Shown here in pieces: positions 51,258 through 60,231 of a DNA stretch of 64,000 bases. The number at the start of each line of letters is the position of its first letter. Position 1 is the first letter of the stretch. Under the pieces are notes generated by a model. The model saw only the letters and a program-made list of their open reading frames with translations. It had not been told where the DNA came from and made no database searches. This stretch comes from Nonomuraea sp. NBC_00507. GTDB taxonomy: Bacteria; Actinomycetota; Actinomycetes; Streptosporangiales; Streptosporangiaceae. The stretch spans positions 11,346,001-11,410,000 of the forward strand of contig NZ_CP107853.1 of the NCBI RefSeq assembly GCF_036013525.1, written 5' to 3'. Made by a program: the position numbers and the translations under genes.

Positions 51258-52004
51258 TCAGCGTTTCATGATGGCGAACACGCCCCAGCCGAGCAGGGGC
51301 CGCTGGAACCTCGTATAGCGCAGAGGCTCGCGCGACAACTCGGCCCGCATCTCGGGCGCTAGCTCATCGTTGGGGTTGGCATCCAGCCAGGTCCGGATGT
51401 TCAGCCACTGGGCGGCGACGTACCGGTCCCAGCTGTCCTCATCGGCCAGGACCATCTCGACGACGTCGTAGCCCAAGCCGTCGAACAGAGTCACGAGGCC
51501 GGGCAACGTCTCGTGGTCCTCCCTCGTCCGCGCGTGGCAGGCCTCGATGGCTTCCTGACTGGGCGGCTCCGCGCGCCAGAACGGCTCGCCGATGAGGATC
51601 ATGCCGCCTGGCCGCAGGCTGCGTTCCAGTAGCCTGACGGTCCCGGCGACGCCCTGACCGATCCAGGTCGCCCCGACGCATGCCGCGACGTCGACGGGCT
51701 CGGCCGCCACGTGCGTGGAGGCGTCGCCGTGCACGAACGTCACCTGGTCGGCGACGCCGAGCTCGGCCGCCCGCTTGCGCGCGGCGGCGAGGAAGACCGT
51801 GCTGATGTCCACGCCAGTGCCGGTGATGGCGTGATCGCGGGCCCAGGTGGCCAGCATCTCGCCTTTACCGCAGCACAGATCGAGCACGGAAGCACCCGGG
51901 CGCAAGCCGATCGCGGCGCCCAGGGTGGCGAGCTTTTCCGGCGTGTACGGGTCGAGAATCCGGTGGCTGCTCTCCCGGATGGTGAAACTACGTGGCAGAT
52001 CCAA
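51258..52004 (-). CDS. SAM-dependent methyltransferase
   Basis: The 248-aa class I methyltransferase has VLDLCCGKGEML as motif I, GTGVDISTVFL as motif II, and SLRPGGMILIGEPFW as post-motif III. The N-terminus RESSHRILDPYTPEKL resembles cyclopropane-synthase or UbiE-like small-molecule enzymes. The substrate is unknown, and it is monocistronic, ending in a strong hairpin. Confidence 0.85.
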   Translation of the reverse strand: MDLPRSFTIRESSHRILDPYTPEKLATLGAAIGLRPGASVLDLCCGKGEMLATWARDHAITGTGVDISTVFLAAARKRAAELGVADQVTFVHGDASTHVAAEPVDVAACVGATWIGQGVAGTVRLLERSLRPGGMILIGEPFWRAEPPSQEAIEACHARTREDHETLPGLVTLFDGLGYDVVEMVLADEDSWDRYVAAQWLNIRTWLDANPNDELAPEMRAELSREPLRYTRFQRPLLGWGVFAIMKR

Positions 52005-52288
52005 GGGAATGAGTCCTCACGTGCGATGGCCGAATAACCGAGCTGGGGAGATTACGCACGCGATCGACCCACATATAAAGCAACTCCTCCGTCACGAGAT
52101 CGTGATCCGCGACCCTAGCCCGCGCTCAAGCGCGCGGTAAACCGAATTTGTGGCGGATGAGATCCAGGTCATACCTGGCGGCCGGCTACCGCGGGCGATG
52201 TCACACTCCCCGAGATGAGGGCTCTCTCAGAGCAACAACCAGGTGCCGACGAGTCACGCCGCCACCGGACGATTTCCCTGGAGCTCTC

Positions 52289-52675
52289 ATGTCCACCGCC
52301 TACGCCGCCACCGCCCTGGTGACGATCGCCGCCAACACCTTTTCCGGCTTCGCCGCCATGACCCGCCTCAAGCCGATCATGCGTACCCTCGGTCCCGCGC
52401 TCGACCGGGCCGGGGTGCCGGAATCGTGGCTGGTCTTCCCCATCGGCGCGCTGAAGGCCGCGGGCGCCCTCGGGCTGGCGCTCGGTCTTCTCGGCGTGCC
52501 CTTGATCGGTACGGCTGCCGCGGCCGGTCTCATCCTCTACTTCGTCTGCGCCCTCTACACGCACCTGCGGGTCTACGACTTCTCACCGCAGTTCTTCCTG
52601 GCAATCGTGTTCCTCGGACTGGCAGTGGGCACCCTGGCTTTGGATCCCACACTGGCGCTGAACGTCGCCGGGTGA
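52289..52675 (+). CDS. DoxX-family membrane protein
   Basis: The 128-aa protein has four membrane helices and the DoxX-like pattern (FSGFAAMTRLKPIMRTLG, FPIGALKAAGALGLALG, YTHLRVYD). The role of DoxX proteins in actinobacteria is not settled; links to redox homeostasis are reported. CTGGAG precedes ATG 52289. It converges with the NmrA-like gene at a shared terminator. Confidence 0.82.
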   Translation: MSTAYAATALVTIAANTFSGFAAMTRLKPIMRTLGPALDRAGVPESWLVFPIGALKAAGALGLALGLLGVPLIGTAAAAGLILYFVCALYTHLRVYDFSPQFFLAIVFLGLAVGTLALDPTLALNVAG

Positions 52676-52689
52676 CTGCGCCCTGTGCG

Positions 52690-52718
52690 GTCACCGCGGG
52701 AGCGCCGCCCGCGGTGAC
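52690..52718. terminator. Bidirectional 11-bp hairpin terminator
   Basis: GTCACCGCGGG and CCCGCGGTGAC enclose a 7-nt loop between the convergent DoxX and NmrA-like genes. Confidence 0.7.
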
Positions 52719-52727
52719 TGCGGCATG

Positions 52728-53606
52728 TCAGGCAGAGAAGGCGCCGGCCTGCTCGGCAGCCCATTGCGCGAAGGTGAGCGCGGGGCGGCCGAGGATGTTC
52801 TCGGTCGCCTGGGAGACCAGACCTGCCTGCAGGTAGGAGCTGGCCTGCAGCTTGAGGTAGCCGTCGAGGAGGTGCACCGGGAGACCTCCCCGCGCCATGG
52901 CCTCACGGGCGACCTCGTGCGGGACCTCTTCGAAACGCAGCGGTCGGCCGATGGCCTTGCCGATGGCGTTGACCATGTCGCTTTGGGTCATGATCTCTGG
53001 GCCGGTGAGCACGGGCTTCTGCCCGGCCAGATCGTCATGCAGGAGGGCGTGTGCGGCCACGGCCGCGATGTCGCGCTCGTGCAGAGGAGCCCATGCGGCA
53101 GCGCCGTACGCGCTGCGCACCACGTCGCCGTGACGGATCTGTGCAGCCCAGGACGAGACGGTGTTGGTCGCGAAGTAGCCGGGCCGGACCGCTGTCCACT
53201 GAAGACCGGACTCCTCGGTCGCGGCTTCCACCTCCTTGTTGTATTCGCCGCGCAGCCGAGACGGCTGCTGGTCGAAGGGGTGGTCGACGTTCAGAGCGGA
53301 CATGACGACGGCCTTGGTCGCCCCGGAGTTCTGGGCGAGCCTGAGCAATTCACCGGTGGATTCACGGACGAGGCTCGGCTCGTGGCCCTGCCCCATGGCG
53401 CGCGGGTGGACGAACACGGCGTGAACGCCCTTCATGGCATCGGCGATGGAGTCCGGGTGGGAGGGGTCGCCTACTGCTCGTTCCACTCCCGCGGGGAGTG
53501 GGGCATCTGGATTGCGCGTGACCGCGCGGATCGGCACGCCGTCGGCGAGGAGCAGCTCGACCAGGTGACGACCGACGAGACCGGTTGCTCCAGTGACGAG
53601 AATCAT
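52728..53606 (-). CDS. NmrA-like NAD(P)-binding protein
   Basis: The 292-aa atypical SDR has an N-terminal ILVTGATGLVGRHLV and typical VRPGYFATN and ALTFAQWAAEQAG. The family reduces quinones or senses redox state. ATG 53606 is the family start. It is divergent from a MarR gene, and the gap holds two operator-like palindromes. Confidence 0.87.
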   Translation of the reverse strand: MILVTGATGLVGRHLVELLLADGVPIRAVTRNPDAPLPAGVERAVGDPSHPDSIADAMKGVHAVFVHPRAMGQGHEPSLVRESTGELLRLAQNSGATKAVVMSALNVDHPFDQQPSRLRGEYNKEVEAATEESGLQWTAVRPGYFATNTVSSWAAQIRHGDVVRSAYGAAAWAPLHERDIAAVAAHALLHDDLAGQKPVLTGPEIMTQSDMVNAIGKAIGRPLRFEEVPHEVAREAMARGGLPVHLLDGYLKLQASSYLQAGLVSQATENILGRPALTFAQWAAEQAGAFSA

Positions 53607-53637
53607 GATCTTCCCTTCATGACGCCTGTCCAGGTAA

Positions 53638-53650
53638 TATGAGTTTCGTA
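53638..53650. promoter_or_regulatory. MarR operator-like site A
   Basis: TATGAGTTTCGTA matches site B at 11 of 13 positions and lies 32 nt from the NmrA-like start, 53 nt centre to centre from site B (about five helical turns). Confidence 0.5.
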
Positions 53651-53690
53651 ACGTATGGACAGCGTACCATGTGCTTTGTGATGGATAAAA

Positions 53691-53703
53691 TATGAGTCTC
53701 ATA
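53691..53703. promoter_or_regulatory. MarR operator-like site B
   Basis: TATGAGTCTCATA is a perfect palindrome that includes the ATG of the MarR gene, suggesting autoregulation. Confidence 0.6.
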
Positions 53704-54180
53704 ACAGATGGCGACGGGCGTCAGCGGCGACGGCTGGCCAGTGCGGTGAAGGAGGAGCTGCGCGACCTGAACATTCAGTTGTCGCTGCTCAACCGGCGAT
53801 TCGGGACGTCCGTGGATCTCAAGGACGTCGACTGGGACTGCTTGGACTTGATCAACAGGTCCGGCCCGCTCACCCCCAGCGCGTTGGCGGCCCGTGCCGG
53901 CCTGCATCCCGCTACGCTCACCGGAATCCTCGACCGTCTGCAACGCGCCGGCTGGATCACGCGCGAGCGGGACCCGGAAGCTGCCGACCGCCGGGCCGTG
54001 ACCGTCCGGGCCAACCGTGACCGCAACGCTGAACTCTTCCGGCTCTTCGCGCCGATGAACGAGCGTATGGACGTCCTGTGCGCTGACTACAGCGAGGCCG
54101 AGCTCGAGCTGCTCGCGGATTTCCTCCGGCGGGTCACCGACGCGGGGCGCGAGGCCACGAGAGAGCTCGCCGGAGACTAG
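53692..54180 (+). CDS. MarR-family transcriptional regulator
   Basis: The 162-aa winged-helix protein reads SGPLTPSALAARAGLHP (recognition region), then LDRLQRAGWITRERDPEAADRR for the wing. It is divergent from the NmrA-like gene, a usual target arrangement. ATG 53692 has no ribosome site and lies within operator site B, so the mRNA is probably leaderless. Confidence 0.87.
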   Translation: MSLITDGDGRQRRRLASAVKEELRDLNIQLSLLNRRFGTSVDLKDVDWDCLDLINRSGPLTPSALAARAGLHPATLTGILDRLQRAGWITRERDPEAADRRAVTVRANRDRNAELFRLFAPMNERMDVLCADYSEAELELLADFLRRVTDAGREATRELAGD

Positions 54181-54276
54181 GACTACATCGATCCGCGCTG
54201 TCCTCGGCCGGGGCGCTGGGCCTCCCGGGCCCGGCGGGTCGAACGGGAAGCCCGTTACGCCGGTCGGCGAGCTCAC

Positions 54277-54700
54277 GGGGCGGTGGTACGGAGGAATTCC
54301 TCGGCGAAGGCCTACGTAGCCTCGTCAACCGGGGGAAGTGCGTTCCCCAGCGAGTCCTGCAGGACGGGGCGCAGCAGCATGTGTCCTGCCATGAGGCCGA
54401 TCATGAGCTGGATGAGGAGCGGCGGCGGGAGTGGCCGCAGCAGACCGGCTTGGATCTGCACGGTGCAGCAGGGCACCGAGGCTGGCCACCATCCTGGGCA
54501 GGTTGGCCTCCAGCATCCGGGCGGCCGGCGGCCAGCGCCTCCACGACTTGCCCCGACGGGCTGGTCACCCAGCCCTGCTCATGGCGGGTGATGTAGTCCA
54601 CAGAGATCCCCGCCAGCAGTGCCAGCTCCTCCCGGCGAAGCCCTGGTGCCCGTCTGTGGCCACCTGCGGGAAGCCCGGCCGACTCCGGGCGACGTGCAGG
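54277..54700 (-). pseudogene. Fused debris of an XRE regulator and a TetR regulator
   Basis: Reading the minus strand from 54660, LRREELALLAGISVDYIT and VTSPSGQVVEALA form the helix-turn-helix of an MmyB-type XRE protein. At about 54520 it passes into LEANLPRMVASL and, after a frameshift, LIQLMIGLMAGHMLL and FAEEFLRTTAP, a TetR C-terminus with an in-frame stop. Neither half is complete. The remaining 54181-54276 and 54701-54825 show nothing. Confidence 0.55.
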
Positions 54701-54825
54701 GCCTGCCAGGCCGGGCAGGGGCGACGCCGCCAGCCTGATGGCCGTACCGTCAGCAGCGTACGCCTACCCGGGCATCGCGTATCCCGCCTGGATCAAGACG
54801 CCGCACTTAACTGGACAGGAGAACA

Positions 54826-55758
54826 ATGCGCGCTGTGATGAACACCGACGACGGCATCCGCACTGTCGAGGTCGAGGAGCCGGGTGGAGCAGGGGTCCGG
54901 CTCTCGGTGGCCGCTGTGGGAATCTGCGGCACCGATGTCATGTTCGTTGGCGCCGGCGTGACCGGATTCATCTATGGGCACGAGTTCGCCGGAGTCGACG
55001 GCACCGGCAACCGCTATTTCGTCGAACCGACCATCCGTGGCGGGGAATGCGCGGAATGCCGCGCCGGTAACCCACAGCGGTGCACCGAAGCCGGCCACGG
55101 AACCCTCGGGATTTACCGCGACGGCGGCCTGGCCGAAGCGGTCGTGGTGCCGGAATACACGTTGTTGGCTCTGCCCTCGCAGCTGGACGTGAAGGACGCC
55201 TGCTTGATCGAACCTGGCGCCGTCGCCTGGCACGCGGTGCGCCGCGCGCAGGCGCAACCAGGAGAGCGCATTCTCGTGGTCGGTGGGGGGTCGATCGGGC
55301 TGCTGGCAGCCGCCGCGGCCCAGCACCAAGGATTGGACGTCGATGTGGACACCCGGCACAGCCATCAGCTGACCGCCGCCGAGCGACTGGGATTCGGCGG
55401 ACCGAGCGGAACCTACGACGTGGTGATCGATGCGGCCGGCAGTGAGTCGAGCCTGGATCGATCCGCGGACGCCGCACGCCCGGGAGGCCGGATCATCTCC
55501 TTGGGCGTGTACCGGACCACGATGCCGATCCCGGCGACCAAGAGCCTGGTCAAGGAGCTGACCTACATCACCAGCATCGCCTACGGCAGGCACGAAGGGG
55601 TCCGCGAAGTCGAGGAAGTCGCCTCCATGTTGGCCAAGAAACCCGAAATCGCGCAGACGGTCATCACGCACCGGTTCCCGCTCGAAGAGGCACGGGAAGC
55701 GTTTCGCGTCGCGGCCGACCGCGGAGCCGGTGTGATCAAAGTGGTCATCGAGCCCTGA
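54826..55758 (+). CDS. Zinc-type medium-chain dehydrogenase, compact
   Basis: The 310-aa MDR protein has GICGTD and GHEFAG for the catalytic zinc, and ERILVVGGGSIGLLA for NAD(P). Only three cysteines (GGECAECRAGNPQRC) stand where four usually bind the structural zinc, and it is about 40 residues shorter than typical family members. It resembles threonine/sorbitol dehydrogenase-type proteins. ACAGGAG precedes ATG 54826. Substrate unknown. Confidence 0.82.
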   Translation: MRAVMNTDDGIRTVEVEEPGGAGVRLSVAAVGICGTDVMFVGAGVTGFIYGHEFAGVDGTGNRYFVEPTIRGGECAECRAGNPQRCTEAGHGTLGIYRDGGLAEAVVVPEYTLLALPSQLDVKDACLIEPGAVAWHAVRRAQAQPGERILVVGGGSIGLLAAAAAQHQGLDVDVDTRHSHQLTAAERLGFGGPSGTYDVVIDAAGSESSLDRSADAARPGGRIISLGVYRTTMPIPATKSLVKELTYITSIAYGRHEGVREVEEVASMLAKKPEIAQTVITHRFPLEEAREAFRVAADRGAGVIKVVIEP

Positions 55759-55769
55759 TCAGGCGCCAT

Positions 55770-55803
55770 GCCGAAGGCCGTCAGCGCGCTGACGGCCTTC
55801 GGC
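55770..55803. terminator. Bidirectional 16-bp inverted-repeat terminator
   Basis: GCCGAAGGCCGTCAGC is followed after 2 nt by its exact complement, between two convergent dehydrogenase genes. It is the strongest hairpin in the window. Confidence 0.8.
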
Positions 55804-55825
55804 TCGAGGGCGGGCCGGCTGACCG

Positions 55826-56869
55826 TCACATGCCGGTGGTGAGGACCATGCGGTAGCGGGCGTCGCCGGACAGCATGCGCTTGTAGGCCGCCTCGACCTC
55901 GTCCAGAGGGCGGGTCTCGGTCATGGGGCGGACGCCGGTCAGCGCGGCGAAGCGCAGGGTCTCCTCGACATCGCGTGCGGTGCCGGACGGGTGGCCGTGC
56001 ACGGTCCTGCTGGTCGCGATGAGCTGGAACGGGCTGACCTGGATGGGTTCCGGCGTGGCGCCCAGCACGATGAGCTCGCCGTTGTGACGCAGTCCGTCGA
56101 TGGTGGCGCTCATGGCCTCGGAGCTGGCCGCGGTGGCGAGCACAACCTTCGCGCCACCCAGGGCCTGCAGCCGGTCGGCCACGTCACCGGCGTTGCCGTC
56201 GATGTAGTGGTGGGCGCCGAAGCTCTTGGCCGCCTCGGCCTTGTCCTCGCCCCGCGCAATGGACACGGTCTCAAATCCGAGCTTGGCGGCGAACTGCACG
56301 CCCAGGTGGCCGAGGCCGCCCAGGCCGAGCACGGCGACGAGGTCACCCGGCTTGGCCGGGCTGCGCCGCAACGCGTTGAACGTGGTCACCCCGGCGCAGC
56401 CCATGGGCGCGGCCTCGACGGCGGTGATCTCATCGGGGATGCGGGCCAGCGCGGACGCGGGAACGACCACGGCCTCGGCGTAGCCGCCCGGGTAGGCCCA
56501 GCCGGGAACCTGGATGCGCGTGCAGTGGATGAAGTCGCCTTCGCGGCAGGCCAGGCAGGCTCCGCAGTTGCCGCCGAACCAGCCGACGGCCACCCGGTCG
56601 CCGGCATCCCAGCCTTCGACACCGTCACCGACCGCGTCGATGCGTCCGGCGATCTCGTGCCCGGTCACCAGCGGGAACGGCACATGGGGGAAGGCGGCGT
56701 TGACGAACGCCGAGTCCGAACGGCAGACGCCACAGGCCTCGACCGTCAGGCGGACGTGGCCGGGGTGTGGCTCTGGCAGCTCGCGCTCGACCACGCTGAA
56801 CGGACCGCCGGCCTCGGTGACCTGGGCGGCGCGGAAGGTCAGCGGCTTGGCAGAGGTTTCCGTGGACAT
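55826..56869 (-). CDS. Zinc-dependent alcohol dehydrogenase
   Basis: The 347-aa enzyme has catalytic zinc ligands in GVCRSDSAF and VTGHEIAGR, a four-Cys structural zinc loop (GNCGACLACREGDFIHC), and LGLGGLGHLGVQFA for NAD(P). It resembles broad-range AdhP/CAD-type alcohol dehydrogenases. Of two adjacent ATGs, 56869 is better spaced (6 nt) from AAGGAG. It is divergent from an XRE regulator. Confidence 0.9.
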   Translation of the reverse strand: MSTETSAKPLTFRAAQVTEAGGPFSVVERELPEPHPGHVRLTVEACGVCRSDSAFVNAAFPHVPFPLVTGHEIAGRIDAVGDGVEGWDAGDRVAVGWFGGNCGACLACREGDFIHCTRIQVPGWAYPGGYAEAVVVPASALARIPDEITAVEAAPMGCAGVTTFNALRRSPAKPGDLVAVLGLGGLGHLGVQFAAKLGFETVSIARGEDKAEAAKSFGAHHYIDGNAGDVADRLQALGGAKVVLATAASSEAMSATIDGLRHNGELIVLGATPEPIQVSPFQLIATSRTVHGHPSGTARDVEETLRFAALTGVRPMTETRPLDEVEAAYKRMLSGDARYRMVLTTGM

Positions 56870-56875
56870 CATGAA

Positions 56876-56889
56876 CTCCTTCGAAGGAG
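56876..56889. promoter_or_regulatory. 14-bp palindrome over the dehydrogenase ribosome site
   Basis: CTCCTTCGAAGGAG is a perfect palindrome that includes the AAGGAG ribosome site. It may be an operator or an mRNA fold. Confidence 0.35.
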
Positions 56890-56980
56890 GTGGATGGCGA
56901 AGGGGAACCGGTCGCGCCGGACCCCTTTCAAGTAGACGTGTCCTGTACCCTCCACAACCGCTCTGAGCAGGCCCTGAACG

Positions 56981-57004
56981 GGCAGGTACGGTGAAGGCAG
57001 GTAC
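56981..57004. promoter_or_regulatory. Direct repeats upstream of the XRE gene
   Basis: GGCAGGTAC occurs twice (56981-56989, 56996-57004) with a 15-bp period. This is a possible binding site for the regulator. Confidence 0.35.
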
Positions 57005-57059
57005 TGACAGGGCCACCCTCCTGCGGGCGCGTCGCCCGCAGCCGGATCACACTGGTGCT

Positions 57060-57944
57060 ATGGACCGTAGGAGCGAACTCGCCGGCTTTCTGCGCTCCCG
57101 GCGCGCCCGGATCACCCCCGACCGGGCAGGACTGCCGGAGGACGCCCGCGCCCGGCGAGTGCCCGGACTTCGCCGCGACGAGGTCGCCCGCCTCGCCGGC
57201 GTGAGCACCGAGTACTACACCCGTCTCGAACAGGGCCGCGCCGGCACCCCGTCCCCGGAGGTCGTCGAGGCCCTCGCCCGCACCCTCCAACTCGATCCCG
57301 CCGAGCGCGAGCACCTCATCGACCTGCTGGCACGGCCCACACCCGCGCGCCGTGCCCCGTCCGCTCCGCAACGGGTCCGCCCGGGCCTGTATCTCACGCT
57401 TCAGACCCTGGAGCACGTCCCCGCCTTCATCGTCGGCCGACGCACCGACATGCTGGCCACCAACCGCCTGGCGCGCGAGGTCCTGACCGACTTCGACGCC
57501 CTCCCCGCCCCGCAGCGCAACCTCGCCCGCTACTACCTCCTGGACCCCGACGCCCGCGACCGCGTCGGAGACTGGGAGCAGATCGCCGCCGAGACCGTCG
57601 CCATGCTCCGCCTCGAAGCCGGCCGCTACCCGAACGACCGGCGGCTCGCCGATCTCGTCGGCGAGCTCACCCTGCGTTGTCCCGAATTCAGCACCTGGTG
57701 GAACGACCACCGCGTCCTGCGCCGCACCCACGGCACCAAGTGCTACCACCACCCCGAAGTCGGGGAACTCCACTTCTCCTACGAGAGTTTCCAGCCCCCC
57801 GGCGACCCCGACCAGGTGCTGTGCGTCTACAACGTCGAACCCGGCTCCCCCACCGCCGACGCGCTACGGCTGCTGAGCAGCTGGGCCGCCCCAGGCGCCC
57901 CTCCCCCTCCGCGGAGGCACGGTGACCGCCATGCTGATCGGTGA
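57060..57944 (+). CDS. XRE-family regulator with MmyB-like ligand domain
   Basis: The 294-aa protein has an N-terminal helix-turn-helix (VPGLRRDEVARLAGVS, then TEYYTRLEQGR) and a PAS-like MmyB domain (VPAFIVGRRTDMLATN, LRCPEFSTWW, and HPEVGELHFSYESF). In actinobacteria these regulators usually sit beside a dehydrogenase or reductase they control; here the divergent zinc alcohol dehydrogenase. ATG 57060 gives the standard MDRRSELAGFLRSRR start. The last 15 residues are Pro/Arg-rich and may be a modified end. Confidence 0.88.
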   Translation: MDRRSELAGFLRSRRARITPDRAGLPEDARARRVPGLRRDEVARLAGVSTEYYTRLEQGRAGTPSPEVVEALARTLQLDPAEREHLIDLLARPTPARRAPSAPQRVRPGLYLTLQTLEHVPAFIVGRRTDMLATNRLAREVLTDFDALPAPQRNLARYYLLDPDARDRVGDWEQIAAETVAMLRLEAGRYPNDRRLADLVGELTLRCPEFSTWWNDHRVLRRTHGTKCYHHPEVGELHFSYESFQPPGDPDQVLCVYNVEPGSPTADALRLLSSWAAPGAPPPPRRHGDRHADR

Positions 57945-58168
57945 GTCGGCCTCGATACGCTCCGCGTGACGCAACAGCAGATCACGCTTCCCGCCCAAGT
58001 GGGCCCGGCCAGAAACGTGGCTTGATCTGCGCTGGTCCCGGCACTTGCGCGCCTCTGCGCGGCACACGACGCGATCGTGGTGCACCCCGCTCCGCGCATG
58101 GCGTCTGGCGCGTGGTGCTTCGACGCTCACTGACTTGTCAGGCATGAAGGTCAGTGCGCTGTGCACGA

Positions 58169-58972
58169 TCAACGGAATGCGGCCAACGCGACCGGCTGCC
58201 ACTTCCGCCATGTGGCAAGCCGTTCCTCGTACTCGGCCGCAACCTCTTCGAACGACGTGCCGAAGAAGATCCGCGCCGGCGGGTCGTCGGTGTCGGCCAA
58301 CTCCAGGATCGGTCCGCGCGTCGCCTTCGGGTCGCCGAGATCCCACGCGATTTCGGCGGACGCGCGGACCTCGGCGTAGTCCGGGTGCTCGGCACTGATG
58401 CGGAGGCTGCCGCCCCCGAAGTCGGTCGAGTACGGCCCAGGCTCCAGGCAGATCACGTCGATGCCGAAGTGCGCGACCTCCTTGCGCAGCGACTCCGACA
58501 GCCCTTCCACCGCCCACTTCGACGCGTGGTAGGCGCCGATGCCGGGGAACGCCCGGACGCCGCCCTCGCTGGTGACCTGAATGATCCGGCCGTGCCCCTG
58601 CGCGCGCAGCACGGGCACGACCGCCTGCGTCACCCACAGCGTGCCGAAGAAGTTGGTCTCCATCATGGCGCGGATCTCGGACTCGGTCAGCTCCTCGACC
58701 ATGCCGAACTGACCATAGCCCGCGTTGTTGACCACCACGTCCAGTGCGCCGAAGTGCTCGGCCGCCTGCCGTACGGCCGCGAACACGGCTGCGCGGTCGG
58801 TGATGTCGAGTCGCAGGGGCAGGACGGCGTCGCCGTGCTTCTCGGTGAGAGGACGCAGGTGGTCGAGGTCGCGTGCGGTGGCGGCGACCCGGTCGCCGCG
58901 CTCGAGCGCGGCCTCCGCCCACTCGCGGCCGAACCCCTTCGATGTGCCGGTGATGAACCACGTCTTGGACAT
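58169..58972 (-). CDS. Short-chain dehydrogenase/reductase
   Basis: The 267-aa SDR reads TWFITGTSKGFGREW, VVVNNAGYGQFG, IQVTSEGG and YxxxK in GAYHASKWAVEG. The long C-terminus (FEEVAAEYEERLATWR) is common in actinobacterial SDRs of the YkvO or oxidoreductase type. ATG 58972 is chosen on homology. It is divergent from a TetR gene with a palindrome in the gap. Confidence 0.88.
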   Translation of the reverse strand: MSKTWFITGTSKGFGREWAEAALERGDRVAATARDLDHLRPLTEKHGDAVLPLRLDITDRAAVFAAVRQAAEHFGALDVVVNNAGYGQFGMVEELTESEIRAMMETNFFGTLWVTQAVVPVLRAQGHGRIIQVTSEGGVRAFPGIGAYHASKWAVEGLSESLRKEVAHFGIDVICLEPGPYSTDFGGGSLRISAEHPDYAEVRASAEIAWDLGDPKATRGPILELADTDDPPARIFFGTSFEEVAAEYEERLATWRKWQPVALAAFR

Positions 58973-59023
58973 CGTCTTCACCTCTCTTTGATCGATGCCT
59001 TTCATAGCAACAGTAGCATGGGC

Positions 59024-59036
59024 TGCATTAATTGCA
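59024..59036. promoter_or_regulatory. Operator-like palindrome between SDR and TetR genes
   Basis: TGCATTAATTGCA has TGCA arms about an AT-rich core, 20 nt before the TetR ATG and 52 nt before the SDR ATG. Confidence 0.5.
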
Positions 59037-59055
59037 TGCGTGGTATCCTTGTCGC

Positions 59056-59871
59056 ATGGAGGGCAGGCGAGATCGGAAGAAGCGGCAGACCCGCGAACGG
59101 ATCCAGACTTCGGCGCTGGAGCTGTTCACGTCACGCGGCTACCGCAACACGACCATCGCGGCGATCGCCGAGCACGCCGACGTCGCGACGCGGACCGTCA
59201 CGCTGCACTTCCCCACCAAGGAAGACCTGCTGTTCGCCGACGACCCGTTCGCCCCCGAGTCATTGGCCGCCCGCCTCGACACCCGGCACGGCACCGCCCT
59301 CGACGCCTTCGGCGAGTGGATGCGCGCCACGATGCGCGCGCTCGACGAACGCGACGCCGACCAGGGCCGCAAGCCCGGCGAGACCTGGTCCCTTCGCACC
59401 AAGCGCGCCACCCTGATAGCCGAGGACGAGGACCTCCGCGGGCGCGCCCGCGCGAGCTACTACGAGCTGGAGCGCCTGATCGCCGCCGCCATCGGCAAGG
59501 ACCTCGGCCTGCCGCCCAACGCACTGGCCCCGCGCCTGACCGCGTACACCGTGGTGGGCGGCCTGCGCGAGCTGTACATGACCCATGAGGCCCGCCACCG
59601 CGAGGCCGCTACCGAAGAGCTGCTGCCGCTGGTCGACCGCGTGCTCGACTTCGCCCGCGCGGGCCTGGCGGAGCTCACGGCCGAACCCCCGCGCGTTCGG
59701 CACGAAGTGGCGCACGCAGGCCCCGAAGGTGGATCACATGGTCTCCAGGGCGGCCATCATGAGCAGCACGGAGAACGAGCACCCGCCGAGAAGAAGGACC
59801 CCCGAGGCGGCGAGCGCGATCCTGGCCGAGAACAGGCGCCGCAAGATCAGATAGGCCACTACGGTACCTAA
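59056..59871 (+). CDS. TetR-family regulator with run-on C-terminus
   Basis: The 271-aa protein has the TetR helix-turn-helix (FTSRGYRNTTIAAIAEHA, then VATRTVTLHFPTKED) and a C-terminal domain to about residue 215 (LDFARAGLAELTA). The last 55 residues are Gly/His/Glu-rich, unlike the family, and lie antisense to the next gene, so the natural stop was probably lost. ATG 59056 (MEGRRDRKK) starts the conserved region. It is the likely repressor of the divergent SDR. Confidence 0.83.
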   Translation: MEGRRDRKKRQTRERIQTSALELFTSRGYRNTTIAAIAEHADVATRTVTLHFPTKEDLLFADDPFAPESLAARLDTRHGTALDAFGEWMRATMRALDERDADQGRKPGETWSLRTKRATLIAEDEDLRGRARASYYELERLIAAAIGKDLGLPPNALAPRLTAYTVVGGLRELYMTHEARHREAATEELLPLVDRVLDFARAGLAELTAEPPRVRHEVAHAGPEGGSHGLQGGHHEQHGERAPAEKKDPRGGERDPGREQAPQDQIGHYGT

Positions 59872-60048
59872 GAAGGCGAACACGGGGAGATAGGGGACAA
59901 ACAGGCAGGTAGCGCCCACAAGGAGGGCGCAGGCCAGAGGAACCACCGCCCTGCTTCCACCCCGTAGATCACGACGCGTGGCCACAAAGGCGACACCCCC
60001 GGCGAGTACGGCGCACACCGCGATCATCACGATGACGAAGTAGTCCAC
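59734..60048 (-). CDS. Small membrane protein, hypothetical
   Basis: The 104-aa protein has three membrane helices (VIVMIAVCAVLAGGVAF, VVPLACALLVGATCLFV, ALAASGVLLLGGCSFSV). No family is recognised. CGGAGG lies 6 nt before GTG 60048. It overlaps the run-on end of the convergent TetR gene. Confidence 0.6.
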   Translation of the reverse strand: MDYFVIVMIAVCAVLAGGVAFVATRRDLRGGSRAVVPLACALLVGATCLFVPYLPVFAFLGTVVAYLILRRLFSARIALAASGVLLLGGCSFSVLLMMAALETM

Positions 60049-60099
60049 GAATAGCCTCCGACTCGGCGGACTTCACCACAAGGCATTGGTCACCACGTC

Positions 60100-60231
60100 T
60101 GATCCCGCCCGGAGCCAAAAGGTTCGATCTTGCGGACGTCGTCGGCTCGTTCCTGGGCGTCGCCCACGAGCACGTGGGTGTTGTCGCGGACGCCACCAGC
60201 ATCTTCAGATGCCTGGATGACGGCCTTACCC
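60100..60231 (-). pseudogene. Possible coding remnant
   Basis: The minus strand reads GKAVIQASEDAGGVRDNT and HVLVGDAQERADDVRKIEP, which looks protein-like. There is no start or family, and the upstream frame runs into the TetR gene antisense. Probably a gene fragment. Confidence 0.25.
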
